DNA from: Paragordius varius
Taxonomy: Eukaryota > Nematomorpha
Assembly (NCBI GenBank): GCA_964247055.1
Contig: OZ176055.1
Coordinates: forward strand, 9,920,001-9,984,000
Reading direction: 5' to 3'
DNA: 64,000 nt
Position 1 is the first letter of the stretch, and every line of letters begins with the position of its first letter. The notes beneath the pieces were generated by a model. That model saw nothing but the letters and a program-made list of their open reading frames with translations, had not been told where the DNA came from and ran no database searches. Of the stretch, positions 48,604-60,733 are shown one piece after another. Both the position numbers and the translations under genes were made by a program.

Positions 48604-49950
48604 TCAGTGATCGTCTTCATTTATCCCAGGGCAAGATTTTTCCATATCCGATGCATCTAAAACATAAAAAAATTCACAATCTTATGATATAAGATTCAAA
48701 TATTTATGCAAATTTATAATATAAATAAGGTTTATAATATAAAGAATCAAAATATCTAACAAAAAAGCGCAAAATCAACTTTTTTATATTTCAAATTTTT
48801 AATTTTAAAAATATAATAAAATTTAAATACTATGAAATGTTTAAATAGAGCAGTTAAATTAAATCATATGGGTTAAATTATTGACAACATATAGTAATAA
48901 AAGATATTATGAAATTACCATCAAACTGTATTCCACACCAATAACAGTAATGATAAGTGGTCCGTAAATACTCTAATACAATTTCCAAGCGTTCCAGCTA
49001 ATAAAATATAAAGTAAGGTTTTTAATTTAAATAAATAGCCCGTAAAATAAAAATATATTAGTGTGGTTCTTTTATTTTTAAAAAACGGTTAAATGTATAT
49101 TTTTAAATTCAAAATAAATTAAATAATAATATAAAATTTTATACTAAAATAATATTAATGAATAATTGAATTAACAAAAAAAGTAATTATAAAATGAGGT
49201 AATTGTTTTTTCTAAAAGGAAATTTTAAACGGTAATTTTTTTTCAAAAAATCGCCATTTTTAAAATATTTACTATTTCTTCCAAAATTATAGTTTGAGAG
49301 TTATTTTGTTCAGCATCAACATCACTGGACGCGTCATCAGAATTTGATTCTGAAATATTATCCTGACCATTAGCCAAATCTAAATCGAGTTTAATGGACT
49401 TAGCTTTTGAAAGAATGCTAGAATATTTTCGGATTTGATTTTGAGTCTTTTGCGATTCCGTAAATTTATCCAAAATATGTTTTTCATATTTTTGGCGATA
49501 TTCTAATCGAGCCGACTGAGTGCTCTGTCGAATAACTTTTTTTGAAATAAATCCCAAACATTTTTTATCGTTTTTAACGATGACATTAATTGGTTTTATA
49601 TTTGTGACATCTGATTTAGAAATATAAAAAAACTTGTTTTGCCTATGCCCTGAGTTGGATCATAACCCATTTTGGCTAAGAGTTTGAATCCTTTATTTTC
49701 TACATCGATTGGAGTTTCAAGACTTATTTTTCGATTTTCGGTTTCAATATCCCCTATACGTTTTCGCTTACTGTTGTTTGCTGTTAAGATTTTGTGCTTT
49801 TTAACCAATTCAAGTTGTCGCTTTTGAGTTTTGGTTAATAGAGTCGATGCCGAAACCCATAAAAATTAGGAAATAAAGTTTTACTTGTTGCTGTTGAACC
49901 AAAAATTTATCGGACATATAATCCTCCTCATCCTCGTCAGCTTGGCTCAT
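48604..49950 (-). CDS. GPATCH11: G-patch domain-containing protein 11
   Basis: Nuclear G-patch protein thought to act with a DEAH helicase in RNA processing. Five exons: 49950-49885, 49820-49634, 49610-49273, 48997-48919 and 48656-48604, giving 240 residues (human somewhat longer). The acidic start EDEEDYMSDKFL matches human EEEDYMSDSF. The G-patch reads NKGFKLLAKMGYDPTQGIGKT, about residues 62-82 (human [20 protein letters not shown]). A basic helical segment with SARLEYRQKYEKHIL follows, then an Asp/Ser-rich stretch. The C-terminal DUF4187 part LERLEIVLEYLRTTYHYCYW then CG and a final CPG matches human LEKLQILTSYLR and CIWCG. Intron 2 is only 23 nt. The first intron's acceptor (49821) is chosen on phase and could shift. 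Confidence 0.9.
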
Positions 49951-50055
49951 TTTTTACAGGGAAAATATATTTTTAAGTTCTTTCAAAATCAACTACATAA
50001 TTTCAAACGAAAGTGTGCTTTTCATATGTGCGCAATATTATAGCGTTGAATTATT
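49951..50055. promoter_or_regulatory. Compact bidirectional promoter, GPATCH11 and Pellino
   Basis: Only 105 bp separate two divergent start codons, so both 5' untranslated regions and promoters must fit here. AT-rich, with no TATA box I would single out. Confidence 0.55.
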
Positions 50056-52762
50056 ATGGATATTGGCGCATCCCTTTTATTACCGAATTTTGAGAATCTT
50101 AACCTTCGATATGAAAAATCTAAATGCAAAACTACTCCTCAAATTTATAGTAATGAATTATCCGTTACAGATGGAAATTGTCCCTCTACATATGATTTTA
50201 AATTTGAAAAGCGAACACAAGAAGCGAAAAAACTTGTAGAAAATAATAATGAAGCACTCCTGGCCGAAAATTCGAAAGATGAACTCATAACTTACGGACA
50301 TTTGATTCTTATTGGGTATTAGGTTTTATTGATATTTTATTGTAAAAATTTAAATCATAGACAAAATGAAAAAAACTAAAAGATTTATTTATATTTTATA
50401 AAAAGACATCCACGTTATTTATATTTAAATATATTTACATATATAGTTATTTAAGTAAATTTCCTCACATCCCTATATCCTATCTTTCAACCCAAAACCA
50501 TAACTTATATAAAAAATTAATTAGCTGTCTTTACGAATGTCTTATCTATCTTAATAGTTTACTTACTATATATTTTATAGTTATAACGGATCTTTACCGG
50601 ATGGAGATAAGGGTCGGAAACGCAGCCGATTTCAACTCACCAAACGATTGTCTCACCAGAAAGGGCATGGCGTCACATTTCACTCACGTACTCTAATACC
50701 TGACACGAATCAGCTGATGAAGATACCCCCAATCGCCGCTAAACCAAATACCTATTCAGTAACTTATACATTTATGGGGGCCGCAATCAAACCAGAAGAA
50801 GAACCGAACAAAAAAACGGCAAAATCTGCAACTCTTAACCAAATGAACACGTTTGAAGAATATTCTAGTAACAACAACAAAAAATTTATAATTTACGACG
50901 AATATAAACTCGATCCGGCCACTGATATGTTTCAAATCGGTCGATCACCTGAGAAACCGATTGATTTCGTGGTTCTTGACACGCCTTGTACACGATATAC
51001 TTACACGACGAATGCCCTTAAAATTCAACCCCTACCACCCCTTATAACGCCCAATTTTGTTGAAGGTTAGTTTGAGATTTGGTTTTATAGACTATAAAAT
51101 TTTGAAAATTGGTTTTTATAAACAAAATTATAATGAAAAAATGTAATGAAAAAAAGACTGATATATCTTTATTAAGAAAGTAATATGAACTTTGATTTTA
51201 TATAACACATCGCTTTGGGAAACAAGGAATAGTGACTTGAATTGCTGACACTTATAGTTTAAGATTTTGAAATGAATATAGAAAAAGTCAAGGATTAATA
51301 AATAGAGGGTTGTCTTTCTTCATATTTTCAATTTATAACGGCATTTTCAGTTTATGCGTTTTAATTACTTGGTATATTTATAAGCGTTTTCTTGAAGTAT
51401 ACTTTTTAATGCTAGAGATTCCGCGTGATAATATTTTCAGTATCTATACTATTCTATTTCCATAAAACGTTGGCCTTAGGAATTTTCCATTTATTTTAAA
51501 ATTAATAAAACTCAAATTATTTTATTAGCTTTTTTAACCGGTATCGTTTTGTTACTTAAAAATCTTTTAATTCTGATGTCTTAAGTCACGATTTTTAAAA
51601 CAAGTAAGCTAAAAAAAATTGCTCATGCTACACTCATCCGTAAAAATATTTTTCCGAATATAAAAATATATGATATTGTGAAAAAAGTTACCATTATATA
51701 ATATAAAAATGAAAATACAACATTGTTTGGATTTTTTTAAAACATTTTAGTCCTGAAATTCTCCAAAAAAGTTAATTTTTTTGGTTTTTCATATTGAATC
51801 GCTAGTACTTTGTTGAAGGAATAGATTAAGAAATTACCATAGTTTACTGTCCTTTAAAATTATAAAATAATGACCTAGTATTTTAAAAGTGTTCTTTTTT
51901 TTGATTAACACGCATAAAGTGTTTTATAGCGTTTAAGAAAAAATTAGGGGGGTGCGGGTTCATTTCAAGTCTCCAGATAATATATATATTTATAACTTTT
52001 TCATTTTTTAATGATTGGAAAATAAATAATTTATAATTTAATAATTCCAAGATTTTTTTTATAAATTTTTATGTGTCTCTTTAGGTCAAACCCCCCAAGC
52101 CTATAAATGTGTGGCGGAAAATGGCGGCCCCCTACCCGTTAATAAAAACGGACAAATTAAAAAACCGTCTTCCGGTCCTCGAATTAATAGGAATGAACCT
52201 TCAACCAGTTCTAAAAACAGCTGTTCCGCCAATAATAATAATATCAATTGTGGAAAAAACGCAAATGGTAATTGAATGTAAAAAATAAAAATTAAAAGAC
52301 GCATATTGTTTAAAATAGCAGCCTTATTTTTGAGATTTTACTTGATTTTTTTGAAAAATTGAGTTGTAAATTAATGATAAAATTCTCAATCATTTGAGTT
52401 ATATTCAAAAAAACTAATATATAAAAAACTAAAAAATATATTTATAGAACTTAATTTTCTTTCTGCTGTAAAATATTTCAATTTTTTTGTTTTGGATTAG
52501 GACCGCCTCAGTTAACTGAAAGCACAATTTCACGATTCGCTTGTCGTTTAACGGTTTCTCGGTCCGCTCCGTATAAAGCCCGCATTTTTGCGGCCGGTTT
52601 TGATTCCTCAAACAATATTTTCTTGGGGGTGAGTACTTTTTGTAAAAAAGATTTTCAGAAAAAGTTTTATTTTACGGACATAATCTAAGTTTTTTATGGG
52701 TATTATAGTTTATAAAGATATAAAACAATAAAAGTAAATGATTATAATCATATGTTCTTGAT

Positions 52763-52803
<41 letters not shown>

Positions 52804-55678
52804 CAATTGTTAAGTAAAATTAAATGTTAAATTACATCACTATTCCTATTTTGCAGTGATATATATGGAAAGGTTATTAATATTATAAAAAAGCTAGATT
52901 TTAATAATATGAGTTACATTAGACAAAAACACTAATTTTTCACTTTTTACATAGTTTTTGTGACTATTTCATATTTAATTTTGGCCGCAAAAGGTTGAAT
53001 ACCCCATATATATTTTAAATTCTGTTTTAGTGAATCTTTTAATTTTTTTGAAATAACCCATATATTACTTTATCATAGCCCAAAGCTGTAAAATGGCGTA
53101 AAGGAGAAGAAAATTTGGTGGATGGCTTAACTACTAATGGAGTCCTCATATCTCATGACCATTCAAATCCTACTGACCATTTGACCAAAACAACCAATAT
53201 TAATATCCTCACTACTAGACAATGGTATGAGGTTTCGGTTGAAGGCAGATTGTATACTTTAAGATCACCTCAAGCCATGAATACTTGTGGACGTTTGGTA
53301 TAAAATTATTTTGATATTCGTATTCAGCTTTTTTTTAAATGCTTAAAATGTGAAATTCTGGAATTTTTACAGTAAAAATTGAATTTTATGGACAAAACGT
53401 AAGATATAAAAACTTTTTAATATGAATTTTTTAACCTATACCTAGATTTGTGAAGTGTATAATTGAAAGTTTTTCTACATTACCTTTTAATTCCATATTT
53501 CACAACCCTAATAAAAAGGTTAGCATAATTATGTTTTTAAAGGTATATCTATGTGTGTTTTTGTTTCCACGTTTTGTCTGTAAATTTTATTGTAATATCA
53601 AGATTTCGGATAACTTATTATTTGATTTAGAGTTAGGATGTGACTACTTTTAAATGAAAACAGTCTTAAATTTTTTAATTTTTTATGTTATTAAGTTAAT
53701 TAATCTTTTGTTGTAAATAAACTTAAATTTAGCTCATAAATGTCATGCTTTGAATTTTTTTAAAAAAATTTATTATTAACCATAATCTACTTCGAGTGGT
53801 CAGTCAGTTATCGGTCAAAAACCTAATCTTGTTTAAGGGAAAATTGTTTCCATAAGGAATTAATTTTAGAAGTCTTTTTAAGATGTCCAAAGTTTAATTT
53901 AATTTACGCCAATTTTATTATTCAATAATATATTTCAAATTATTTAAGGTCGAACATGTCACCAATGAGTTGAAAGATTGGACGCTAATTGATATTTGTG
54001 GAGCCACACTTCTTTGGCGTACTGATTGCCCTTTTAAAGAATCACAAAAAACTAATTCACAACACCCTACAAATTGTAAGTGTTTAAGTATTTTCTATAT
54101 TAAAAATAAGTGATTTTTTGACTTTCTTCAATATTCAAACATTACCTTATTAGAGTAAAAACTGAAATTATACGGACGAAACGTATAAATATAAAGACAA
54201 ATATTTTTATCTAAAAGAGAACCATTTATTTTAAAACCTTATTTTTTCTCATATAAGCTATTTAGTTACAATTGTAAAATATATAATTGATTGTGTTAGT
54301 CTTATATATATCTCTTTCATACTTTACCATTCAAAACAATGAATTTCATCGAAATAAATTTAAAAAAGTATGGTTGTATTTTAGAAAAAAATATTTGTCT
54401 TTATATTTTTACCTTTTGACCGTATAATTTCAATTTTTACTTTAAATTTATCCAATTTAGTAATTATTTATTTTTCGTTTAATTTTTACTTAGATGATGA
54501 TTCAAATATTCCCACAAACTCAGACATTGAAGCCATGATTGATAAACTGAATGCGGGTAAACCCCAATGCCCAGTTAGACTCTCTACACTTATAGTATCA
54601 AAAAAGAACACACCTAACTCTAACCCTTTAAACTGTAATAAATTGTTAAAGAATGGAAAATTAGAACAAATGAGAAATAATAAAATTGTCACCAATTTAG
54701 ACGACACCATTTCTTCCGATTATTCCTTTAATGGAAACTCTGGCTATACGGATGAGGGTAGTATATAAATGGATTTTGAAATTGATAAATTAATTTAAGA
54801 ATTATTAATTCAAAATTCAACCATATATTTTTGATCGTTAATTATAAAAAATATGATTTAAAATAATTTTTGCTGTAAATTAATAAAAGAAATTCTATTT
54901 TTGATTTTTTGGATAATTTATTAGTTTGTAACGCACCTTACGTGTATCTAATGTGTGGTCATGTTCAAGGACTTCATGAATGGGGCTTACAAGATGACAA
55001 TACCCGCAAATGTCCAATATGTCAAATGGTATAATTTTATGTGTTTTCATGGATAAGGAAAAATGTTCACAAATTGTTATGTACACGATTGAATTTATTC
55101 AGAAAAAACGTAAAAACTAAATTTTTTAAATAAAAGACAACCATATTTTACACGCTTTGATTGCGTTTTACTTTATAAATTAGCGAAAGTATGTAACGTG
55201 GGAAAAATCAAGTTTTAAAAGCAGGGTTGTCTTTTTAAAAAAAAATTTCTTTATGAGTTTTTACGTTTTGTTTCTATAGTTTCCTTACTGTAATTCATTA
55301 TTTTTAAGGTTTAGCTCCTTTGGAATTTAATATTTTTTAATAATGGATTACCAGATTGGACCGATAACTCAATTGAAACCGGGTCTGGAACCGGCTTTTT
55401 GGCGTGGATTTAGAAAGCAGCAATCTCATATGGGTGCATCCTCATTTACGCATGCATTCATTCCTTGTGGTCACATGGCTAATGAAGAGACGGTCTCTTA
55501 TTGGTCCGCCATTGCAATTCCTTCAGCTGACTTTAGGCACTTGTGTCCTTTTTGTGCCACCGAATTAGGCCTACCCCCTAATAAACTCAACAAAAATCCT
55601 GAGATGGAATTGCTTGTCCCATCTACTACTCAACAAAGTACAAAATTGTATGTCAAATTGCATTTTCAAGGCAGATAA
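50056..55678 (+). CDS. PELI: Pellino E3 ubiquitin ligase
   Basis: RING-like E3 ligase that modifies IRAK-type kinases with Lys63 and other ubiquitin chains downstream of Toll/IL-1-type receptors. Nine exons: 50056-50315, 50581-51065, 52085-52267, 52501-52628, 53079-53297, 53949-54075, 54494-54757, 54925-55028 and 55355-55678, giving 697 residues, against about 420 in human and fly. The FHA-like N-terminal domain holds YGHLILIGYNGSLPDGDKG and RKRSRFQLTKR, then FQIGRSPEKPIDFVV, FACRLTVSR, IFAAGFDSSNNIFLGPKAVK and WYEVSVEGRLYTL. The RING-like end has PQCPV, VYLMCGHVQGLHEWG, CPICQMIGP, FIPCGHMANEETVSYWS and HLCPFCATELG. The extra length lies in low-complexity Asn/Ser/Lys inserts in exons 3 and 7. 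Introns 5, 6 and 8 hold MITE A copies. Confidence 0.95.
53370..53592. repeat. MITE family A copy in Pellino intron 5
   Basis: Left end cagtaaaaattgaatttta, right end cacgttttgtctgtaaatt then ttattg and TA; interior shortened. Confidence 0.7.
54153..54443. repeat. MITE family A copy in Pellino intron 6
   Basis: Left end gagtaaaaactgaaattat, right end accgtataatttcaattt. Full-length, and its right half is the closest match to the tandem array at 122-715. Confidence 0.8.
55090..55290. repeat. MITE family A copy in Pellino intron 8
   Basis: Worn left end (cagaaaaaacgtaaaa), right end acgttttgtttctatag then cttactg and TA. Confidence 0.6.
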
Positions 55679-56615
55679 CTAAAAATGAAATCCAAAAACC
55701 AAAAATATTGGTGTATTTTGCATCATGCATTCAAATTCCAAATATTGTTTCAGGCATTTCTATATTCCATTTTTTACTTACTTTTACAGATATCTTTAAT
55801 TTATAACATCTCTTTTTAAAACTTTTATTTAGATTTTATTTCGTGTAACCAAAGATTATTATATATATTAAATAATTAAATCAATCAAAATGTTTTATTC
55901 CCTTTTATATATATAATGAATTGTCAATCAAAAATGTTGTGCAGATATTATTTTCGAATAAAATGTATTAAAATCCAAAAATATATAAATGTAAATATCA
56001 AATGCAAACTAAATGATTTTTTAACCTGAAAGCTTTATTATTTATTAAACATTTAAATATTTCGCTTATTAGTCTATGTTGAGAAACCTACAATCTCATA
56101 ATGTATGTCCAGATATTGCATTATGTACTTTTATATATGTATGTACAAAAAGCTTTTTAGATAAAATTTTATTTTATAAATAAATTAGTTTTTATCACAT
56201 TTTTTCAAAATCAGTTGTCTTTAAAAGATATGAGCATTACTAATTTACCTGAAACAGGAATAAAATAATATAGGAATTATATGATTTAACAAATGCAAAT
56301 TAGTCAATTTTCTGTGTTAACTTAGAAATATTTTTAGGGTTAATACAAATTGTTTGAGATGGTTTAATTTTGAATAGTGTACATCTTTGTGTTTAATTAT
56401 TAAAAATTAACTTATTTTTTTTATGCCTTCAATCTATAGACTGATAATTTACGGATGTTAATATGGTTTAGTTAATTTAAAACGCTTTTTTGTCAAATAT
56501 AATTTTACAACTGTCTTACGAGAAATTTGTTTGGCATTTTATCACAAAATAATTTGGTATAAAATAACGAAAAAAAGGTATTTTGTCTAAAATATAATTA
56601 ACAATTAATATATTA

Positions 56616-56879
56616 GAATAAAAATTAAATTTATACTGGCGAAACCTAAAAATATAAAGACAACTATTTTTTATAAAAAGACAATCATACTTTTTTAACC
56701 TTAATTTTTATTATATAAAATATTTAATAACAATCAATTACATATACATCTTTATTCTATACTTTCGAGTTTAAAACAATGATATTTAAAAAAATAAGAT
56801 TTAAAAAGCAGGATTGCCTTTTAAAAAAATATTTGTCTGTATATTATTAATTTTTGTCCGTATAATTAAAATTTTTACT
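56616..56879. repeat. MITE family A copy
   Basis: Left core actggcgaaacctaaaaa, right end ttttgtccgtataattaaa. It lies in the 2.5-kb stretch after Pellino, which otherwise shows no gene. Confidence 0.7.
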
Positions 56880-57015
56880 ATATTACCCATAAACTTTAAT
56901 TCTTGATAGTTTTATAAATTAAGGTCCCTAAAATACAATGGGAAATATTACAAAAACTTTTTTCATCAAACATCTGTAAAAAACTAATATTTTTGTCCAT
57001 TTATATTTAGTTTTA

Positions 57016-57286
57016 CAGTAAAAACTGAAATTATACGAAAGGACAAAACGTAAAATATAAAGGCAAATATTTTTTCTAAAAGACAAACATACTTTTTTAA
57101 TCTTAATATATTTCAATACAACTTTTTGTTTTAAATGGCAAAGTTTGAAATAGTGATATATATCACTAACACAATCAATTCTATACTTCATTGTAACTGT
57201 AGCTTATATGGGAAACATTTAGGTTTATTAAAGTATGGTTGTATTTTAGAAAAGAATATTTGTCCGTATATTTTCAGTTTTTACTG
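57016..57286. repeat. MITE family A copy
   Basis: Left end cagtaaaaactgaaattat, right end tgtccgtatattttcag then tttttactg and TA. TA-flanked. Confidence 0.75.
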
Positions 57287-58191
57287 TATGTAGAGAAAGG
57301 ACATATTGAAAAAATGTAATCAATGAAATTATCGTAGCTATATTATAAATAAATATGTGTATGTAATTATTGTGATACCATTAAGGCAACTTTCAAACAA
57401 AAAAAATGGCATACATAGTAAAAAATATAGTATTTAATTTTATTAATTACTGTATATATACACACATTTATTACAGGCTACTATTATACCAAAAATCTAA
57501 ATGATTAGGAAAAGATCAACCTTATTTAGGAAAAAAATAATTTGTTTAGAAACCGAGTTGGGGATGTCTAATCGATTCTAAAACCGTTTCGTAACCGTAT
57601 TTGTTTCTTACAAAATCTCATAAATGTTTTGATTTTTTTCAAAAACGGTTCCGAATTCCTTCAAAAACAGTAAGCGTATCAGGATAACAATTATAAATCC
57701 AAAATTTCGTGGAATCTTATTTGAATTAATGTAATACATTAGTTTTCATATTGAAATTAAATAAGTTGTCAGTGTCGCACCTTGTGACTTAATCTAAGAA
57801 ATGTTCGTTAACCCTAAGGATATGAAGATAAAAATTAATAAAAGCTATGCACTTTGACAAAAAAGAAAACCATCTTTTTAGCTGGTTTTTATTTCCCTCC
57901 ATTCATTCTACCCATTACAAAAATTGTTTACATTATAATTTTTCTTATATTAATTCACTTTTCACTGTTATTAAAGTTATTTTTCAATTTATAAATATCT
58001 TTAAGCTATAAGTCACTCGACGATCACAGTTCTTAAGTAAAATATGAGAAAGAGGCCATACAAATTTCAAAAATTTGTTTTACTAGACAATATTTAATTA
58101 TTTAAAAAACACTAAAAGAACCGGTTTAAATTTGAATTTATGCAATAAAATTAAAATTGGATTTTTATAATGGAAAGTGGTGGCTTTGTGA

Positions 58192-59357
58192 TCTGTTTCC
58201 GGAAAACCGGTGAACCCATTCAAATACAAATATCGAAAAAATATAATCATTAATAAATGCCCCGACAATAGCTTTGCCTTTTGAATTAGGTCCCCAGTTC
58301 GGGTCCACCTCGTTCAAAAACACTTTTGAAAACACAAGTTCAAAAAAAATCGTGTCTTTGAGACAATTTTTCGGAAAACGTGTCGGACCATTCGATTTTA
58401 ATGATAACCTAATTTTCGATTGCGCTGAACATAGTCGGCTCGCTTTTTTAATTTAAACCCTCTTTTTACTTGCTTCCCTTCGAAAATGCCATTTTTTTAA
58501 AAAAGTTCCACAAAAATAACTTTTTGAATCTATTTTTCGCCCAACGTATAAATGAGACTACAAAAATTTAATAAGGATTCCAGGTATTCCCTAAAAGGCA
58601 AAAATGTTAGTCATGCGTTACTTTACCCCTTAAAAAACAAAATTTAAGTATAAGGGGTTATTTCAATGAGTCGCTAAGAGAAGGTTTAGGCCCTGAACCG
58701 CCATAGAATAATTTTGGTTTTGAGCCAAAAATGTGTCACTATATAGCATTGCGCTGTTTAGGAACTAATTTAAAACTTATGCCATATGAACTCCTTTAAA
58801 GTTCAAAATATTACCCGTAACTAGGTAAAAATTAAGGTCAGGCCTTTTTTTATTAGCCGTTAATTTGGGGCCTTTATGTCCTAATAAACCATCATATAAC
58901 GATTATTTAATGTTGAGGTATTTTTTTGAATAACCCATGATGGTCTTAAAGATGATTCCAAATAATTTCCCTAGGCAAAAAAATTAAATTTTCCATATAG
59001 GCACCTATGGGTAGGGGTCTACCGGTTTAAAACCAAGACGCCATATAAAAATGGCGTTTTGGAGCTAATTTTTAAAACACTTAAGAAGCCATTCGAGTTC
59101 AATAAAAACTGTTAAGTTTTACCCATAAAAAGGTATAGCGGTTTTTTCCGTTAGCCGTCAATTTGAGGCCTTTACACCAGTAAACAATATATAAGTCTGA
59201 ATCCGTTTTGAAAATCATATATGATCATAGCTAATAAATAATGTTTCGAAATAATCCACATATATGGATCATTTTATTGTCCGTTTTTTCAAATAGCCCC
59301 CTAAAAAAAGTCCAAAGGACTTCCTTAGGCTGCTTAGCAGAACGAGATTTACTCTAG
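58192..59357 (+). mobile_element. Helitron-like element, longer copy (about 1.17 kb)
   Basis: Begins at or just before CTTTGTGATCTGTTTCCGG and shares its first 450 bp with the copies at 35703 and 37880. The second half (58660-59290) is unique in this window. It ends with hairpins aagtccaaaggactt and ctgcttagcag, then acgagatttactCTAG before a T. No coding frame for Rep or helicase. Confidence 0.6.
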
Positions 59358-59740
59358 TCCAAATAAAATTGAGTTTTGAAAAAAAAGTTTCGTATCAAAC
59401 TACTACGCCATTTTTATTTCACAACATTTTTGCAAAATGTCATGAGTATTTGATTTAAGTCTATTAATATAACAGAAAAAGTGGTATATTTAGCATTATT
59501 TATATATTTAGCTATAGCTGTTGTTTAAATTTTGGTCTTTGGGTTTTACCTCGAATAAGAAATATCAAGTATTTTCAAAAGAATTTCTTATAATTTCATT
59601 TATTAATCTTACATAGTGCAAACTTTGTCATAGCTTATATATATTCCATTTTTTTGAAATTTTTAATTTTAAACACTGAGGTATTTAACCCGAATTTGAA
59701 TCAAAAGACTGAACTGAATGTTTGTATATGAGTATTAAAA
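59358..59740. repeat. Family C MITE fragment, inverted
   Basis: Directly follows the Helitron end. Shares aaactactacgccatttt and, near its right end, cactgaggtatttaaccc then gaatcaaaagactgaa with family C. Its left end was probably removed or displaced by the Helitron. Confidence 0.5.
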
Positions 59741-60733
59741 TTCTCCCATCATCCTACGCGCATTCAATAAAATATAATCCATTATTTAATTTTATTTTTA
59801 CACGTTTTAAAACCTATAAAGCTAAATTTTTTTATAAAAATTTCTTCATTAGGAAATGAGGCCGTACTATAAGACTAATTTAAATAACGAACCTGCCATC
59901 CTTTGCGCTTCGGTGCAAAAATTAAAAAATATATTATTTAAATAGACGCACAGTAGTTGCAACTGATAGCTTGTCATTTTTATGAATTTGCTTATTTAAC
60001 TGCAGCTAAACCAGGGTTAATCTTAAAAATCAATCCACTCTTGTATATAGAAAAATTACTATTCAATTCGAATGGACTTCGTTTTGAAATTGTTGCAAAA
60101 TTATAATCCTTATTCACAGTTTGAAAAAATAAAAGATCTATTTAATAAATACCACAGTCCCGCTCGGCGCATTTATTAATTTAAAAAAATTTTACTTTAA
60201 AACTCGAATGAGCCTACAGGTTTTGCGGATAATTGCTTCAATTATTTTTGCAAAAACTGGCCGGTTTGAACTAAGTGAGTAATTTAAAAAAATACCTCAG
60301 TTACTCAATATACATAAGTAATAATACATTATTGATTTTTAATGGGGAAACATTTTTGAAAATGGGGATATGGAAAAAATTAGGGGCAATTAAAGAATTT
60401 CTTATGCAGCATATTAATAAAAATATGTCACACGTCGGGAGAATTGTTTTAAATTCAATACTTTCTTAAAAACAACTTTACCGCCTACAAGGCTATACTA
60501 CGGGATTGATTCAAAAAATACTCTGCTTTCGGTTTTGGGTAGAAAAATTGCAAACCAACATTATTTATTTTATAAAACGGATAAATATATTTAAGCCATA
60601 TACCTTATAAAATAATGTCATTTATATTAAACACATACACCTTAAATGGACTGTTTTTCTAAATAACGTGGTAAAACTAAGGTATAACACTTTGTCGAAT
60701 TGAACATGGCTTAACCTTTTTCGGGTTGAATGC

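Noticed and set aside
49243-49272. Stop at 49243 as the end of GPATCH11
   Set aside because: A donor at 49272 leads to two further exons encoding the expected DUF4187 end (YCYWCG and CPG), so the stop is intronic.
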